From Actinopolymorpha pittospori (GTDB lineage: Bacteria; Actinomycetota; Actinomycetes; Propionibacteriales; Actinopolymorphaceae), in NCBI RefSeq assembly GCF_014873875.1, contig NZ_JADBEM010000001.1, positions 4,712,001 through 4,776,000 of the forward strand: 64,000 nucleotides of DNA, given 5' to 3'. This document shows positions 16,294 through 24,105 of this stretch, in pieces. The notes under the pieces are model-generated. The model was not told where the DNA came from. It was given only the letters and a program-made list of their open reading frames with translations, and did no database searches. Positions within the stretch are counted from its first letter, which is position 1. Each line of letters opens with the position of its first letter. Made by a program: the position numbers and the translations under genes.

Positions 16294-17409
16294 ATGCGGT
16301 ACGCGGTCATCAACGCGGGGGGAACGGGCACCAGGTTGTGGCCGCTCTCACGTGCGAATCTGCCCAAGCAGCTGCTGAGTCTCGGTGGTGGTGGCAAGAG
16401 CCTGCTCCGGCTGGCCTACGAGCGGCTCCTCGGCTTCGTGCCGGCCGAGCGCATCTTCGTCTGCGCCGGTACGTCCCACCATGAGTCGATCCTGGAGCAC
16501 CTGCCGGACCTGCCCGACGGCAACTTCCTCGGTGAGCCCCTGGGTCGCGACACCGCCAACGCGATCGGCCTGGCGTCGGCGGTGATCGCGAGCCGTGATC
16601 CCGACGCCGTCCTCGCGTTCGTCACCTCCGACCATGTCATCGAGCCGCTCGACGCGTTCCGTGACGCGCTGCGAACGGCGTTCGAGACCGTGGAACGCGA
16701 TCGGGACGTGCTCGCGACGTTCGGGATCCCGCCGACCTCCGCCCACACCGGGCTCGGCTACATCGAGCGGGCCGAACCGTTCGGTGACGCCACCACGGCC
16801 GGTGGACAGCCCGCGGTCTTCGGGGTGTCCGCGTTCACCGAGAAGCCCGACCTGCAGACGGCCGAGTCCTACCTCGCGAGCGGGCGACACCTGTGGAACT
16901 CCGGGATGTTCGTCTGGCGCGCCGACACACTGCTGGCCGAGCTGAAGCGACACCTGCCGGTCTCCTACGACGGCGTGATGGGCATCGCGCAGGCCTGGGA
17001 CGGACCCGACCGCGACGCGGTGGCCGAGAAGATCTACGCCGGGCTCCCGAAGATCAGCATCGACTACGCCGTGATGGAGCCCGCGGCGCGCGGCGGCGAC
17101 GCGGTGCGGGTCGTGGTCGTCCCGATGGCGGTCGACTGGCTGGACGTCGGGTCGTGGCCGACCCTCGCGCGAACCCTCGAGAACGACCCGGCCCACAACG
17201 CCAGCAACACCGTGACGGTACTGGTGGACTCCGAGGGCAACATCGTGGTGAGCGACGACCCGGAGCACCTGGTGGCCACGGTCGGACTGCGCGACACGAT
17301 CATCGTGCACACCCCGGACGTCACCATGGTCTGCCCCAGGAGTTACGCCGAGCGAGTCAAGGACCTGGCCGCGCGGGTCCACCAGACCCACGGCGGCCGC
17401 TACTCCTGA
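16294..17409 (+). CDS. manC: Mannose-1-phosphate guanylyltransferase
   Basis: The product is a 371-residue GDP-mannose pyrophosphorylase. INAGGTGTRLWPLSR with PKQLLSL is the nucleotide-binding signature, FLGEPLGRDTANAIGLA the mannose-1-phosphate region, VTSDHVIEP the metal Asp, GLGYIERAE and FTEKPDLQTAESYL the sugar site, and WNSGMFVWR and ISIDYAVMEPA the rest of the core. It has no C-terminal isomerase domain, unlike bifunctional ManC/AlgA; the isomerase is the separate manA at 33073. It makes GDP-mannose from GTP and mannose-1-phosphate for glycolipids, polysaccharides and protein mannosylation. Together with manB (30324) and manA it completes the route from fructose-6-phosphate. Confidence 0.93.
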   Translation: MRYAVINAGGTGTRLWPLSRANLPKQLLSLGGGGKSLLRLAYERLLGFVPAERIFVCAGTSHHESILEHLPDLPDGNFLGEPLGRDTANAIGLASAVIASRDPDAVLAFVTSDHVIEPLDAFRDALRTAFETVERDRDVLATFGIPPTSAHTGLGYIERAEPFGDATTAGGQPAVFGVSAFTEKPDLQTAESYLASGRHLWNSGMFVWRADTLLAELKRHLPVSYDGVMGIAQAWDGPDRDAVAEKIYAGLPKISIDYAVMEPAARGGDAVRVVVVPMAVDWLDVGSWPTLARTLENDPAHNASNTVTVLVDSEGNIVVSDDPEHLVATVGLRDTIIVHTPDVTMVCPRSYAERVKDLAARVHQTHGGRYS

Positions 17410-17445
17410 CCGGGGATGCCCCGGCGGGCGGCCGTGGGCTCGGCG

Positions 17446-18153
17446 TCAGGCGCCCTGCGGCTCGGGTGCGTCAGAGGCCGGGTACTTCTTCATGAACTGC
17501 TCGATCGCCTCGCCGCTGACCTTCTCGGAGTACTGCCGGCGTCCGTTCGCGAGCGACCAGTGGGTGAAGGCGATGTGCTTGCCCTCCGGGAACGCGCCGT
17601 CCGACGCCTTCCACGGCGCGATGATCAGCTTCTTGGAGTTGTCGAACTGGCTGGACTCGTAGCGTCGCGAGATCGTGCGCAGCGCCTCGAGTTGGGCGTC
17701 GTCCTTGGCGATGGTCTCGTCGTACCAGACGATCGTGTAGCCGTGCTCGAGGTTGTGCACGAGCGTCTCGAGTGCGGGACGGTCCTTCGCGTCGTAGAAC
17801 TTCCGCCCGAAGGCCGCCGGCTGGGCCCAGTGCGGTCCGGAGGAGGGGGGCACGGTCTTGTAGGAGATCTTCTGCCCGGTCGGCATGTGCTCGGAGACAC
17901 CCGCGGCGCTGTCGTTGGTGAGCGCGCCTAGGCCGGCCTCCGCGGCGGTCACGCCGAACTCCGACATCGGCTTGCTCGCGGGGTTGTCGATCATGCGGCT
18001 GACCGGGACCCATGCCGCCGCGCCGATGATGACCACGCCGACGAGCGCGGACACGACGATGAGGGTGATCGTGCGACGTCGCTCGGCCTGCTGCTGCTCG
18101 CGACGCATCTGCTGGACGCGCTCACGCCTGTCGTCCGGCTTACGTTTCGCCAC
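17446..18153 (-). CDS. DUF3105 membrane-anchored protein
   Basis: The product is a 235-residue protein with a charged, Arg/Gln-rich N terminus (residues 1-27), one membrane helix (about 28-50, TLIVVSALVGVVIIGAAAWV) and an exported C-terminal domain. The domain has SGPHWAQPAAFGRKFYD and LVHNLEHGYTIVWYDE, the His-rich hallmarks of DUF3105, whose function is unknown. GTG 18153 is selected because GAAGGA lies about ten nt upstream and the protein then has the usual family length. It converges on manC with a 36-bp gap. The conserved His and Asp/Glu residues could bind a metal, but this is unproven. Confidence 0.8.
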   Translation of the reverse strand: MAKRKPDDRRERVQQMRREQQQAERRRTITLIVVSALVGVVIIGAAAWVPVSRMIDNPASKPMSEFGVTAAEAGLGALTNDSAAGVSEHMPTGQKISYKTVPPSSGPHWAQPAAFGRKFYDAKDRPALETLVHNLEHGYTIVWYDETIAKDDAQLEALRTISRRYESSQFDNSKKLIIAPWKASDGAFPEGKHIAFTHWSLANGRRQYSEKVSGEAIEQFMKKYPASDAPEPQGA

Positions 18154-18418
18154 GGTCTCGGTCCTTCGCTTCGGAGGCCCCGCGGGTGCGTGGCCGGACT
18201 GGGGCAGGGTCGTCGCGGATCCCGGGCGGTCCGCGCACCAGCAGCCTGCTGGTGGGCGCCACGTCCCGGTCGACCCGCTGGTGCGTGATCCGCGGGCAGA
18301 CCCTAGGAGTGTACGGAAGAAAGCGGGGCCAATGGTGCGGAGCCGGCCGGAAGTGAACGCGGCCGATTCTGCGTGCCCCGGGAGCCGGAAGGGGCGAGGA
18401 GTCCCGCACACTGGTGCC

Positions 18419-19345
18419 GTGTCCGCGACGACCGCCGAAGTCACCCGCACCGTGGTGACCGAGTCGCCCCTCGATCCGGGGCTGACGCTTGGAGGGTTGC
18501 AGCGCGGAGCGGGCGACCCGGTGCATCGGCGGACGCCGGACGGCGCCGTCTGGCGCGGGATCCGGACGCCTGCTGGTCCCGCCACCGTACGGATCTCCGC
18601 CGCCAGCGCCGACGGCGCGGTCACCGGCCGGGCGTGGGGTCCCGGTGCCGACTGGGTGCTGGACCGGCTGCCGGCGTTGATCGGGGCGGAGGACGATCCG
18701 GCGGGATTCGAGCCCGGCTTGCCACTGCTGCAGCGACTCGCGCGGCGGTTCGCGGGTTGGCGGGTCTGTCGTACCGGCCTGGTGATGGAGTCCCTGGCCC
18801 CGGCGATCCTCGAGCAGAAGGTGACCTCGATCGAAGCCTGGCGGTCGTGGCGTGAGCTGGTCTGGAGGTTCGGCGAGAAGGCACCTGGTCCCACGCCGTT
18901 TCCGCTGTGGGTCCAGCCGGACGCCAGGACCTTCGCCACGTTGCCGTCCTGGGAGTGGCACCGCGCCGGAGTGGGTCCGCAGCGCGCGGAGGCGCTGGTC
19001 AGGTGCGCGCGGGTGGCCAGTGCGCTGGAACGGACCGTCGGACTCGACTTCGCGGAGGTCGAACGCCGGCTCCGCACCATTCCCGGTATCGGTGTCTGGA
19101 CCGCGGCCGAGGTGATGCAGCGCGCGCACGGGAACGCCGACGCGGTCTCGGTCGGGGACTTCCACATCGCGAAGTCGGTGGGCTGGGCGCTGGCGGCGGA
19201 GCCGTACGACGACGAGAAGATGCTCCAAGTGCTCGAACGCTGGCGCGGCCACAGGTTCCGCGTCACCCGGCTGATCGAGCTCGCCGGGATCGGGGCGCCT
19301 CGGCGTGGGCCACGCCTCGCGCCGCGCGACTACCGCGCCTTCTGA
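18419..19345 (+). CDS. DNA-3-methyladenine glycosylase, HhH-GPD (AlkA-like)
   Basis: The product is a 308-residue protein whose C-terminal half is a helix-hairpin-helix glycosylase: LRTIPGIGVWTAAEVMQ is the hairpin and AVSVGDFHIAKSVGWAL places the catalytic Asp. AILEQKVTSIEAW and FPLWVQPDARTFATL are typical of AlkA-like enzymes. It would excise alkylated purines in base-excision repair. No iron-sulfur cysteine cluster is present. The N-terminal 90 residues form the beta-rich AlkA_N-like part. The start is uncertain; GTG 18419 has CACACT six nt upstream (a poor TAnnnT) and no Shine-Dalgarno. It is divergent from the DUF3105 gene across 265 bp in which I see no gene. Confidence 0.82.
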   Translation: MSATTAEVTRTVVTESPLDPGLTLGGLQRGAGDPVHRRTPDGAVWRGIRTPAGPATVRISAASADGAVTGRAWGPGADWVLDRLPALIGAEDDPAGFEPGLPLLQRLARRFAGWRVCRTGLVMESLAPAILEQKVTSIEAWRSWRELVWRFGEKAPGPTPFPLWVQPDARTFATLPSWEWHRAGVGPQRAEALVRCARVASALERTVGLDFAEVERRLRTIPGIGVWTAAEVMQRAHGNADAVSVGDFHIAKSVGWALAAEPYDDEKMLQVLERWRGHRFRVTRLIELAGIGAPRRGPRLAPRDYRAF

Positions 19346-19421
19346 CCCCGGCTCCCGGGCCGAGGGGCCGGAGAAGCCGGGGCTTGGACGGGCGGAGGCG
19401 AGGGCGCGAGGCCGCCGTTCG

Positions 19422-20561
19422 CTACGAGGCGCTCGCTCCGATGGCCAGCAGTCCGACGACCTCCGCGTCCTCCGGAACGGCCGAGCCCACGGCGGTCACG
19501 TCGACCCGAGAAGCGGGCAGCCAGCGACTCGCGAGTCCCTCCACGGCGCAGGACAGGACCAGCCGGTCGCGCGCTCCGCCGAGCTCCAGCAGCGCGGCCG
19601 CCTGCTCGGCGAACGCCCCGGCGCCCAGGTACGCGACGGCGACGTAGGGGACCGAGGACGGCAGGCCGACCGCGTCGAGGATCGGCTTGCGCAGCTGTGC
19701 CTCCTCGACCTCCACGAGTCCCCACCGGGATCCCGCGCGGTCGGGTACGGAGTCCAGCGCCCGCCGGACCAGGTCGACGTCGGTGGGCGCGTCGGCCAGC
19801 TCCCGCGCGTCTCGTGACAGGCGCAGCGCCTCACGCCGTGCCTCCCGGGCGCCGAGCCGGAACATGTCGTCCTCCGCCGAACGCACCAGGGCGCGCACGC
19901 CCGGACCGTCCTCCGCAGTGACCAGGGTGCGCAGGCCACGGACTACCGCGACGGGTACCTGCGCGACCTTGCCCTTGACCAGCTCGGCCGCGCCGGCGAC
20001 CTCGTCGGCGTGGGCGGGAGCGGTGACCACGAGCTCGTTGCCGTGGGCGTCGGTGCGGCCACGGTGCTCCTCGAGGACACGGACACCGGCCGCGCCGATC
20101 GCGAGGTCGGTCTGGCCGAGCCGCCACGGGCGACCGAAGGTGTCGGTGACGATCACGCCGACGTGGACGCCGAGACGTTCGGTCAGGCCACGGCGGATCT
20201 CGCGCGCCGAGTGGTCGGAGTCGATCGGCAGCAACAGCAGCCGGCCGGGCGCGACGTTGGACGCGTCGACACCGCCGGCGGCCATCACGAACCCGTGCCT
20301 GGTCTGGACGATCTGGGTGGTGCCGCGCTCGGCGACGACCCGGACGGTCTCCGAGCGGACCGCGGCGGCGCGGTCGGTGCCCTCCACGACCCGGCCCTCG
20401 GACTTGCTCACGATCTTGCTGGACACGACCACGATGTCGCCGTCGGCGAGGTGGGGAGCGTGCGTGGCGATCAGCTCGGCGAGGTCGTCGCCGGGCTGGA
20501 CCTCGGGGATTCCGTAGACGGGCGTGACGACGACCGCGCCCGCCAGGGCGTCGCCGCTCAC
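19422..20561 (-). CDS. fbiB: Coenzyme F420:L-glutamate ligase, FbiB type with short C-terminal domain
   Basis: Residues 1-250 match the F420-0:gamma-glutamyl ligase: YGIPEVQPGDDLAELI, GDIVVVSSKIVSKSEGR (metal/GTP), VMAAGGVDASNV, LLPIDSDHSAREIRRGL and VIVTDTFGRPWRLGQTDLAIG. The ligase adds glutamates to F420-0 using GTP. Mycobacterial FbiB (about 448 residues) has a further FMN-dependent nitroreductase-like domain of about 200 residues that reduces dehydro-F420-0. Here only about 130 residues remain, with recognisable pieces (KPILDAVG, VEGLASRWLP, PEDAEVVGLLAIG). The GTG start at 20561 overlaps the fbiA stop as GTGA, so the two are coupled. Whether the short tail still binds FMN is open. Confidence 0.85.
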   Translation of the reverse strand: MSGDALAGAVVVTPVYGIPEVQPGDDLAELIATHAPHLADGDIVVVSSKIVSKSEGRVVEGTDRAAAVRSETVRVVAERGTTQIVQTRHGFVMAAGGVDASNVAPGRLLLLPIDSDHSAREIRRGLTERLGVHVGVIVTDTFGRPWRLGQTDLAIGAAGVRVLEEHRGRTDAHGNELVVTAPAHADEVAGAAELVKGKVAQVPVAVVRGLRTLVTAEDGPGVRALVRSAEDDMFRLGAREARREALRLSRDARELADAPTDVDLVRRALDSVPDRAGSRWGLVEVEEAQLRKPILDAVGLPSSVPYVAVAYLGAGAFAEQAAALLELGGARDRLVLSCAVEGLASRWLPASRVDVTAVGSAVPEDAEVVGLLAIGASAS

Positions 20562-21535
20562 CGGCGTACCGCGTCGGCGAGGTCGAGCGCGACCCTGGCC
20601 ATCTCGGCCACGGCCGGGACGTCGGTCATCATCAGGGGTACGGCTCGCGCGGCGATGCCGGCCTCCTCGATCCGGGGCACGGCGTCGGCGTCGCGTTCGT
20701 CGACGAGCCAGGCGTCGAGGAGCCCACCGGAGGAACGCGCACCGAAGTGCAACGCCACCCCGGCGGCGGAGGTGTCGACCCCGATCGCGGGCAGCAGCTT
20801 GTCGGCCATGCCGCGGACAGGGGCGCCGCCGACGATCGGCGAGAGCCCGACGACCGGAGCGGGCGAAGCGAGCACCGCGTCGCGCACGCCAGGCACGGCG
20901 AGGATGGGGCCGATGCTGACGACGGGGTTGGACGGCGGAAGCAGGATCAGGTCGGCCTCGCTGATCGCCTCGAGGACGCCGGGTGCGGGCGTCGACTCGG
21001 CGATGCCCTCGACCTCGATGTCGATCACCGGCAGTGAGGCGTGGTGACGGACCCAGTACTCCTGGAAGTGCAGCCGTCGGCGGCCCTCGGGGGCGTCCGG
21101 GTCCTCGACCGTGACGTGGGTCTCGACCCGATGGTCGGTCATCGGGACCAGCCGCACGGGGAGGTTCCACCGGGCGGTCAGGGTGGCGGTCACCTCGGAG
21201 AGCGTGTGCCCGTCGTCGAGCATCGCGGTCCGCACGAGGTGCGTGCCGATGTCGCGGTCGCCGAGGCCGAACCAGGAGGCCGTGGCGTCGTAGGCCTGGA
21301 TCTCGGCGAGGGCGTTCCAGGTCTCCTCGGCCCGTCCCCAGCCCTTGGCTTCGTCGTTGCCACCTCCGAGGGTGTACATGACGGTGTCGAGGTCGGGGGA
21401 GACCTGCAGACCATAGAGAGTGAGGTCGTCACCGGTGTTGCCGATGACCGTGACCTCGGCGTCGGGGGAGTCGGCGAGCAGGCCGCGAAGGAAGCGCGCG
21501 GCGCCGATGCCGCCTGCGAGAAGGGTGATCCGCAC
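20558..21535 (-). CDS. fbiA: Phosphoenolpyruvyl/2-phospho-L-lactate transferase (CofD/FbiA)
   Basis: The product is a 325-residue CofD-family enzyme. RITLLAGGIGAARFLRGL opens the fold, VIGNTGDDLTLYGLQVSPDLDT is the nucleotide and Fo region, WFGLGDRDIGTHL is the CofD signature, MTDHRVETHV follows, and ILLPPSNPVVSIGPIL and LSPIVGGAPVRGMADKLL bind the phosphate. It transfers the PEP or lactate moiety from the guanylyl donor onto Fo to make (dehydro) F420-0. GTG 21535 aligns with the usual start; CACACT lies upstream and GTG 21541 is an alternative. It is followed by coupled fbiB. The F420-type oxidoreductase gene at 53184 is a possible user of the cofactor. Confidence 0.9.
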   Translation of the reverse strand: MRITLLAGGIGAARFLRGLLADSPDAEVTVIGNTGDDLTLYGLQVSPDLDTVMYTLGGGNDEAKGWGRAEETWNALAEIQAYDATASWFGLGDRDIGTHLVRTAMLDDGHTLSEVTATLTARWNLPVRLVPMTDHRVETHVTVEDPDAPEGRRRLHFQEYWVRHHASLPVIDIEVEGIAESTPAPGVLEAISEADLILLPPSNPVVSIGPILAVPGVRDAVLASPAPVVGLSPIVGGAPVRGMADKLLPAIGVDTSAAGVALHFGARSSGGLLDAWLVDERDADAVPRIEEAGIAARAVPLMMTDVPAVAEMARVALDLADAVRR

Positions 21536-21719
21536 GACCACCAGTGTGCCGCGTCCGTACGACCACCCGGTATCGGGGCGTCGTCGTCCACAGGCGAGAC
21601 GGCACAAGACCGGCGAAGTGCGCCATAGTGGTCCCACACCGGCGGGGGGTCGAGTCAACCAGCCCGCGATATGGGAGGCTTCAGCCGGACATCTCCACCA
21701 TGACTTGGGGGTAGAGCAC

Positions 21720-23177
21720 GTGGTTACCGAGACAACCAAGCCCCACCGCGAGCTGTTCGCGTGGGTGCTGCTTGGCGCGAGCATTCTGCTCGGTGCCGTA
21801 GCGGTCTCGCGACTGGCCATCGACGCCGGTGGCATCGACTTCACCGCGAAGGCGTTCCTGTTCCAGGACCGGTTCGCCGCGCCCACGGTCGTCGGCCTTC
21901 TGGTCCTTGCCGTCGTCCTCGTGACACACCTCGGCGAGCCCACCCCGAAGGCGCGGCTCGTCACCCTCGTCGCGCTCGTCGTCCTCGCCGTGCTGGCGCT
22001 GTTCACTCTCGTGACGTGGCTGGCCGGGTTGGGTGCCACCATTCCGAGCGGCGCCGGGGTCAATGGCAACGGCAAGTTGGCCACCTCGGTGATTCAGATC
22101 GCCTACCTCGCGGTGGCGGGTGCCGGCCTCTTCTTCATCTACACCACGTTCAAGGCGCTGCCCCGCCCGGCGCCGAGCCTCGCTCCCGGAAAGAACGCCC
22201 AGCCGGGGCAGTTCGGTTTCGGCGGGCAGGGCGGCCAGCAGCAGTTCGGCGGCTACGGCCAGCAGGAGTACGCCCAGCAGGGTTACAACCAGCAGCAGGG
22301 ACAGGGTTACGCCGCCGCCGGCTTCGCCGCGGCCGAGGCTGGCCAGTACGCGCCCGCTCCCGGGCAGGACTACGCGCAGGGCCAGCAATACCAGCAGGGC
22401 TACGGCAACCAGGACTACGGCCAGCAGGGTCAGTACGCGCAGCAGGGCTACGGCCAGCAGGGTCAGTACGCGCAGCAGGACTACGCCCAGCAGGGTCAGT
22501 ACGCGCAGCAGGACTACGCCCAGCAGCAGTACAGCCCCTACACGCCCTACGGTCAGGACCAGGCCCAGCAGGACTACGCGCAGGAGCAGGGCCAGCACGG
22601 CTACGGCCAGGAGCAGGGCCAGCAGGGTTACCAGGACCAGGCCCAGCAGGGCTACGGCCAGCACGAGCAGGGCCAGGCTTACGCCGCCGAGCAGGGCCAG
22701 CAGGGCTACGGCGCTGAGCAGGGCCAGCAGGGCTACGGCGCTGAGCAGGGCCAGCAGGGCTACGGCGCTGAGCAGGGGCAGCAGGGCTACGACCCGCAGT
22801 ACGGCTACGGCAACCAGCAGTACGCCCAGGGCCAGCAGCCTTACTCCCAGGACAGCCAGCAGTACGCCGGCTACGGTCAGCAGGACTACGCGGGCTACGG
22901 CCAGCAGCAGTACCAGCAGGGCGGCCAGACTCGCGGAAACGACCCTGACAGCACCCAGTTCTTCGGTCAGGACCTCGGGCAGCAGAGCGGTGCGGAGACC
23001 TCCGACCGTGGGGACAACGCCGCGGTGACACGAGCGCTGTCCCCTGAGCAGGGCGACTCCGGCGCCGACGACCACACCCGCGTGGTCCGGACCGAGGACT
23101 CCGCGGAGGCGTCGGACCGCAACACCGGCAACGAGCAGAACCAGCAGCAGGGTTGGTGGTCGCAGCCTCCGCGCTGA
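21720..23177 (+). CDS. Membrane protein with long Q/Y/G-rich prion-like tail
   Basis: The product has 485 residues from GTG 21720, with GGGGG eight nt upstream. Four membrane helices lie at about 12-34, 53-72, 78-104 and 122-146. Residues about 155-405 are almost entirely Gln, Tyr, Gly, Ala and Asp/Glu, built of units such as QGQQGYGAE (about four in a row, 22689-22790) and QGQYAQQDYAQ. The last 80 residues are acidic, Asp/Ser/Thr-rich, ending WWSQPPR. I do not recognise the membrane part. The tail has the composition of prion-like, condensate-forming domains and is probably disordered. It should face one side of the membrane, with the cytoplasm favoured by the even helix count if the N terminus is inside. 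It is divergent from fbiA and ends at a hairpin. Confidence 0.75.
   Translation: MVTETTKPHRELFAWVLLGASILLGAVAVSRLAIDAGGIDFTAKAFLFQDRFAAPTVVGLLVLAVVLVTHLGEPTPKARLVTLVALVVLAVLALFTLVTWLAGLGATIPSGAGVNGNGKLATSVIQIAYLAVAGAGLFFIYTTFKALPRPAPSLAPGKNAQPGQFGFGGQGGQQQFGGYGQQEYAQQGYNQQQGQGYAAAGFAAAEAGQYAPAPGQDYAQGQQYQQGYGNQDYGQQGQYAQQGYGQQGQYAQQDYAQQGQYAQQDYAQQQYSPYTPYGQDQAQQDYAQEQGQHGYGQEQGQQGYQDQAQQGYGQHEQGQAYAAEQGQQGYGAEQGQQGYGAEQGQQGYGAEQGQQGYDPQYGYGNQQYAQGQQPYSQDSQQYAGYGQQDYAGYGQQQYQQGGQTRGNDPDSTQFFGQDLGQQSGAETSDRGDNAAVTRALSPEQGDSGADDHTRVVRTEDSAEASDRNTGNEQNQQQGWWSQPPR
22689..22790 (+). repeat. 27-bp tandem repeat, about 3.8 copies, coding
   Basis: Units at 22689-22715, 22716-22742 and 22743-22769 are identical, and a fourth partial unit to 22790 has one substitution. 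Each unit encodes nine residues (EQGQQGYGA) of the Q/Y/G-rich tail. Identity at the DNA level suggests recent slippage or duplication. Confidence 0.85.
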
Positions 23178-23194
23178 CCGCCACCGGCTTCCTA

Positions 23195-23250
23195 CGAAGA
23201 CGATCGGGCCCGACCGGGAGTTGTTCCCGGACGGGCCCGATCGCGCTTCG
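23195..23250 (+). terminator. Long hairpin after the Q/Y/G-rich gene
   Basis: The arms 23201-23219 and 23225-23243 pair over 19 positions with one mismatch around loop GTTGT. CGAAG (23195-23199) and CTTCG (23246-23250) extend the stem. No clear T-run follows. Confidence 0.7.
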
Positions 23251-23624
23251 GAGGAGCGGGCGTGGCGCTGCGTACGGACACCCTGTGGCGTCGCGCGCTG
23301 ACCCCGCACCCTGCCCCGCACCACCCCCGCACCACTGCCGCACCAGCCCAGCACCGGGCCTGCGGCAGGCATGTGTGAGGTCGTCCATGGCTCGGCAAAG
23401 GTTTGTCCGCGTATAGCAGACCTCAAGTTGACGTCGCGGGATTTCCGGCATGTAATTTCATCTGTGTCATTCCTGCCGTTCCGGGGAAGTACCTGAACGG
23501 TGTGACATGAGCACCGCTCGGGGTCTAGTGCGGGACGGCGACGTCGGCCCGGTGTGACGCACGAGCGCACGACATCAAACGGGGACTTTTTCTCACGGGG
23601 ACGTGGGTCGAGGAGGCGAGGACC
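23251..23624 (+). other. Long untranslated region upstream of whiB
   Basis: This stretch of about 370 bp has no supported gene. It contains comparatively AT-rich sequence (23400-23470, 23580-23595), as expected of promoter and long-leader regions for a whiB gene. I could not assign a specific -35/-10 pair with confidence. Confidence 0.35.
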
Positions 23625-23882
23625 GTGGCAGAGCCCAGCCTGCTGCACGGCAGCGCCGAGGAAGAGCTCAGCTGGCAGGAGCGCGCGCTGTGCGCGCAGA
23701 CTGACCCGGAGGCGTTCTTTCCGGAAAAGGGTGGTTCCACCCGGGAAGCCAAGAAGGTGTGCATGGTCTGCGAAGTTCGTTCGGAGTGCCTGACGTACGC
23801 GCTCGAGCACGACGAACGCTTCGGGATCTGGGGCGGCCTCTCCGAGCGAGAACGCCGTCGGATGAAGAAACGCGCGGTCTAG
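23625..23882 (+). CDS. WhiB-family iron-sulfur transcriptional regulator (WhiB2/WhmD-like)
   Basis: The product is an 85-residue WhiB protein. The four cluster cysteines are C23, C46, C49 and C55 (VCMVCEVRSEC), followed by the GIWGGLSERERR turn and a basic C terminus (RRMKKRAV) for DNA contact. WhiB proteins bind a 4Fe-4S cluster and associate with the primary sigma factor; WhiB2/WhmD controls septation and sporulation genes. GAGGAGG sits six to seven nt upstream of GTG 23625. Its place next to fbiA/fbiB and manB-manC matches that of whiB2 in mycobacteria and streptomycetes, which supports the subtype. It is followed by a strong hairpin and is monocistronic. Confidence 0.93.
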   Translation: MAEPSLLHGSAEEELSWQERALCAQTDPEAFFPEKGGSTREAKKVCMVCEVRSECLTYALEHDERFGIWGGLSERERRRMKKRAV

Positions 23883-23931
23883 GGCCCTCGGGAGCCGCTG
23901 GGGCCGCGCCAGGCCACTGTGGATGTCTTGC

Positions 23932-23975
23932 CAGCGGGCGAGGCGCGAGCGTGATTGCTCGCACCTCGCCCGCTG
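23932..23975 (+). terminator. Strong hairpin after whiB
   Basis: CAGCGGGCGAGG (23932-23943) pairs with CCTCGCCCGCTG (23964-23975). After one mismatch the inner GCGAGC/GCTCGC pairs as well, around loop GTGATT, giving an 18-bp stem. The downstream sequence is only mildly T-rich. Confidence 0.8.
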
Positions 23976-24105
23976 TGTCATACAGCTGCCGCCGGGGTGC
24001 CCGCGCCCGCCGGGCCTGTCACAGCCTGGCACCGTATGCCGGAAGCGTCGCGTAGTGTGTGCCCTTGCACCGACCCCACCCACTCTGTGAGGTTTCCCTT
24101 CCCGC

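Noticed and set aside
22689..22790. CRISPR-like array
   Set aside because: The units are directly adjacent with no spacers, in frame and coding; it is a tandem coding repeat.
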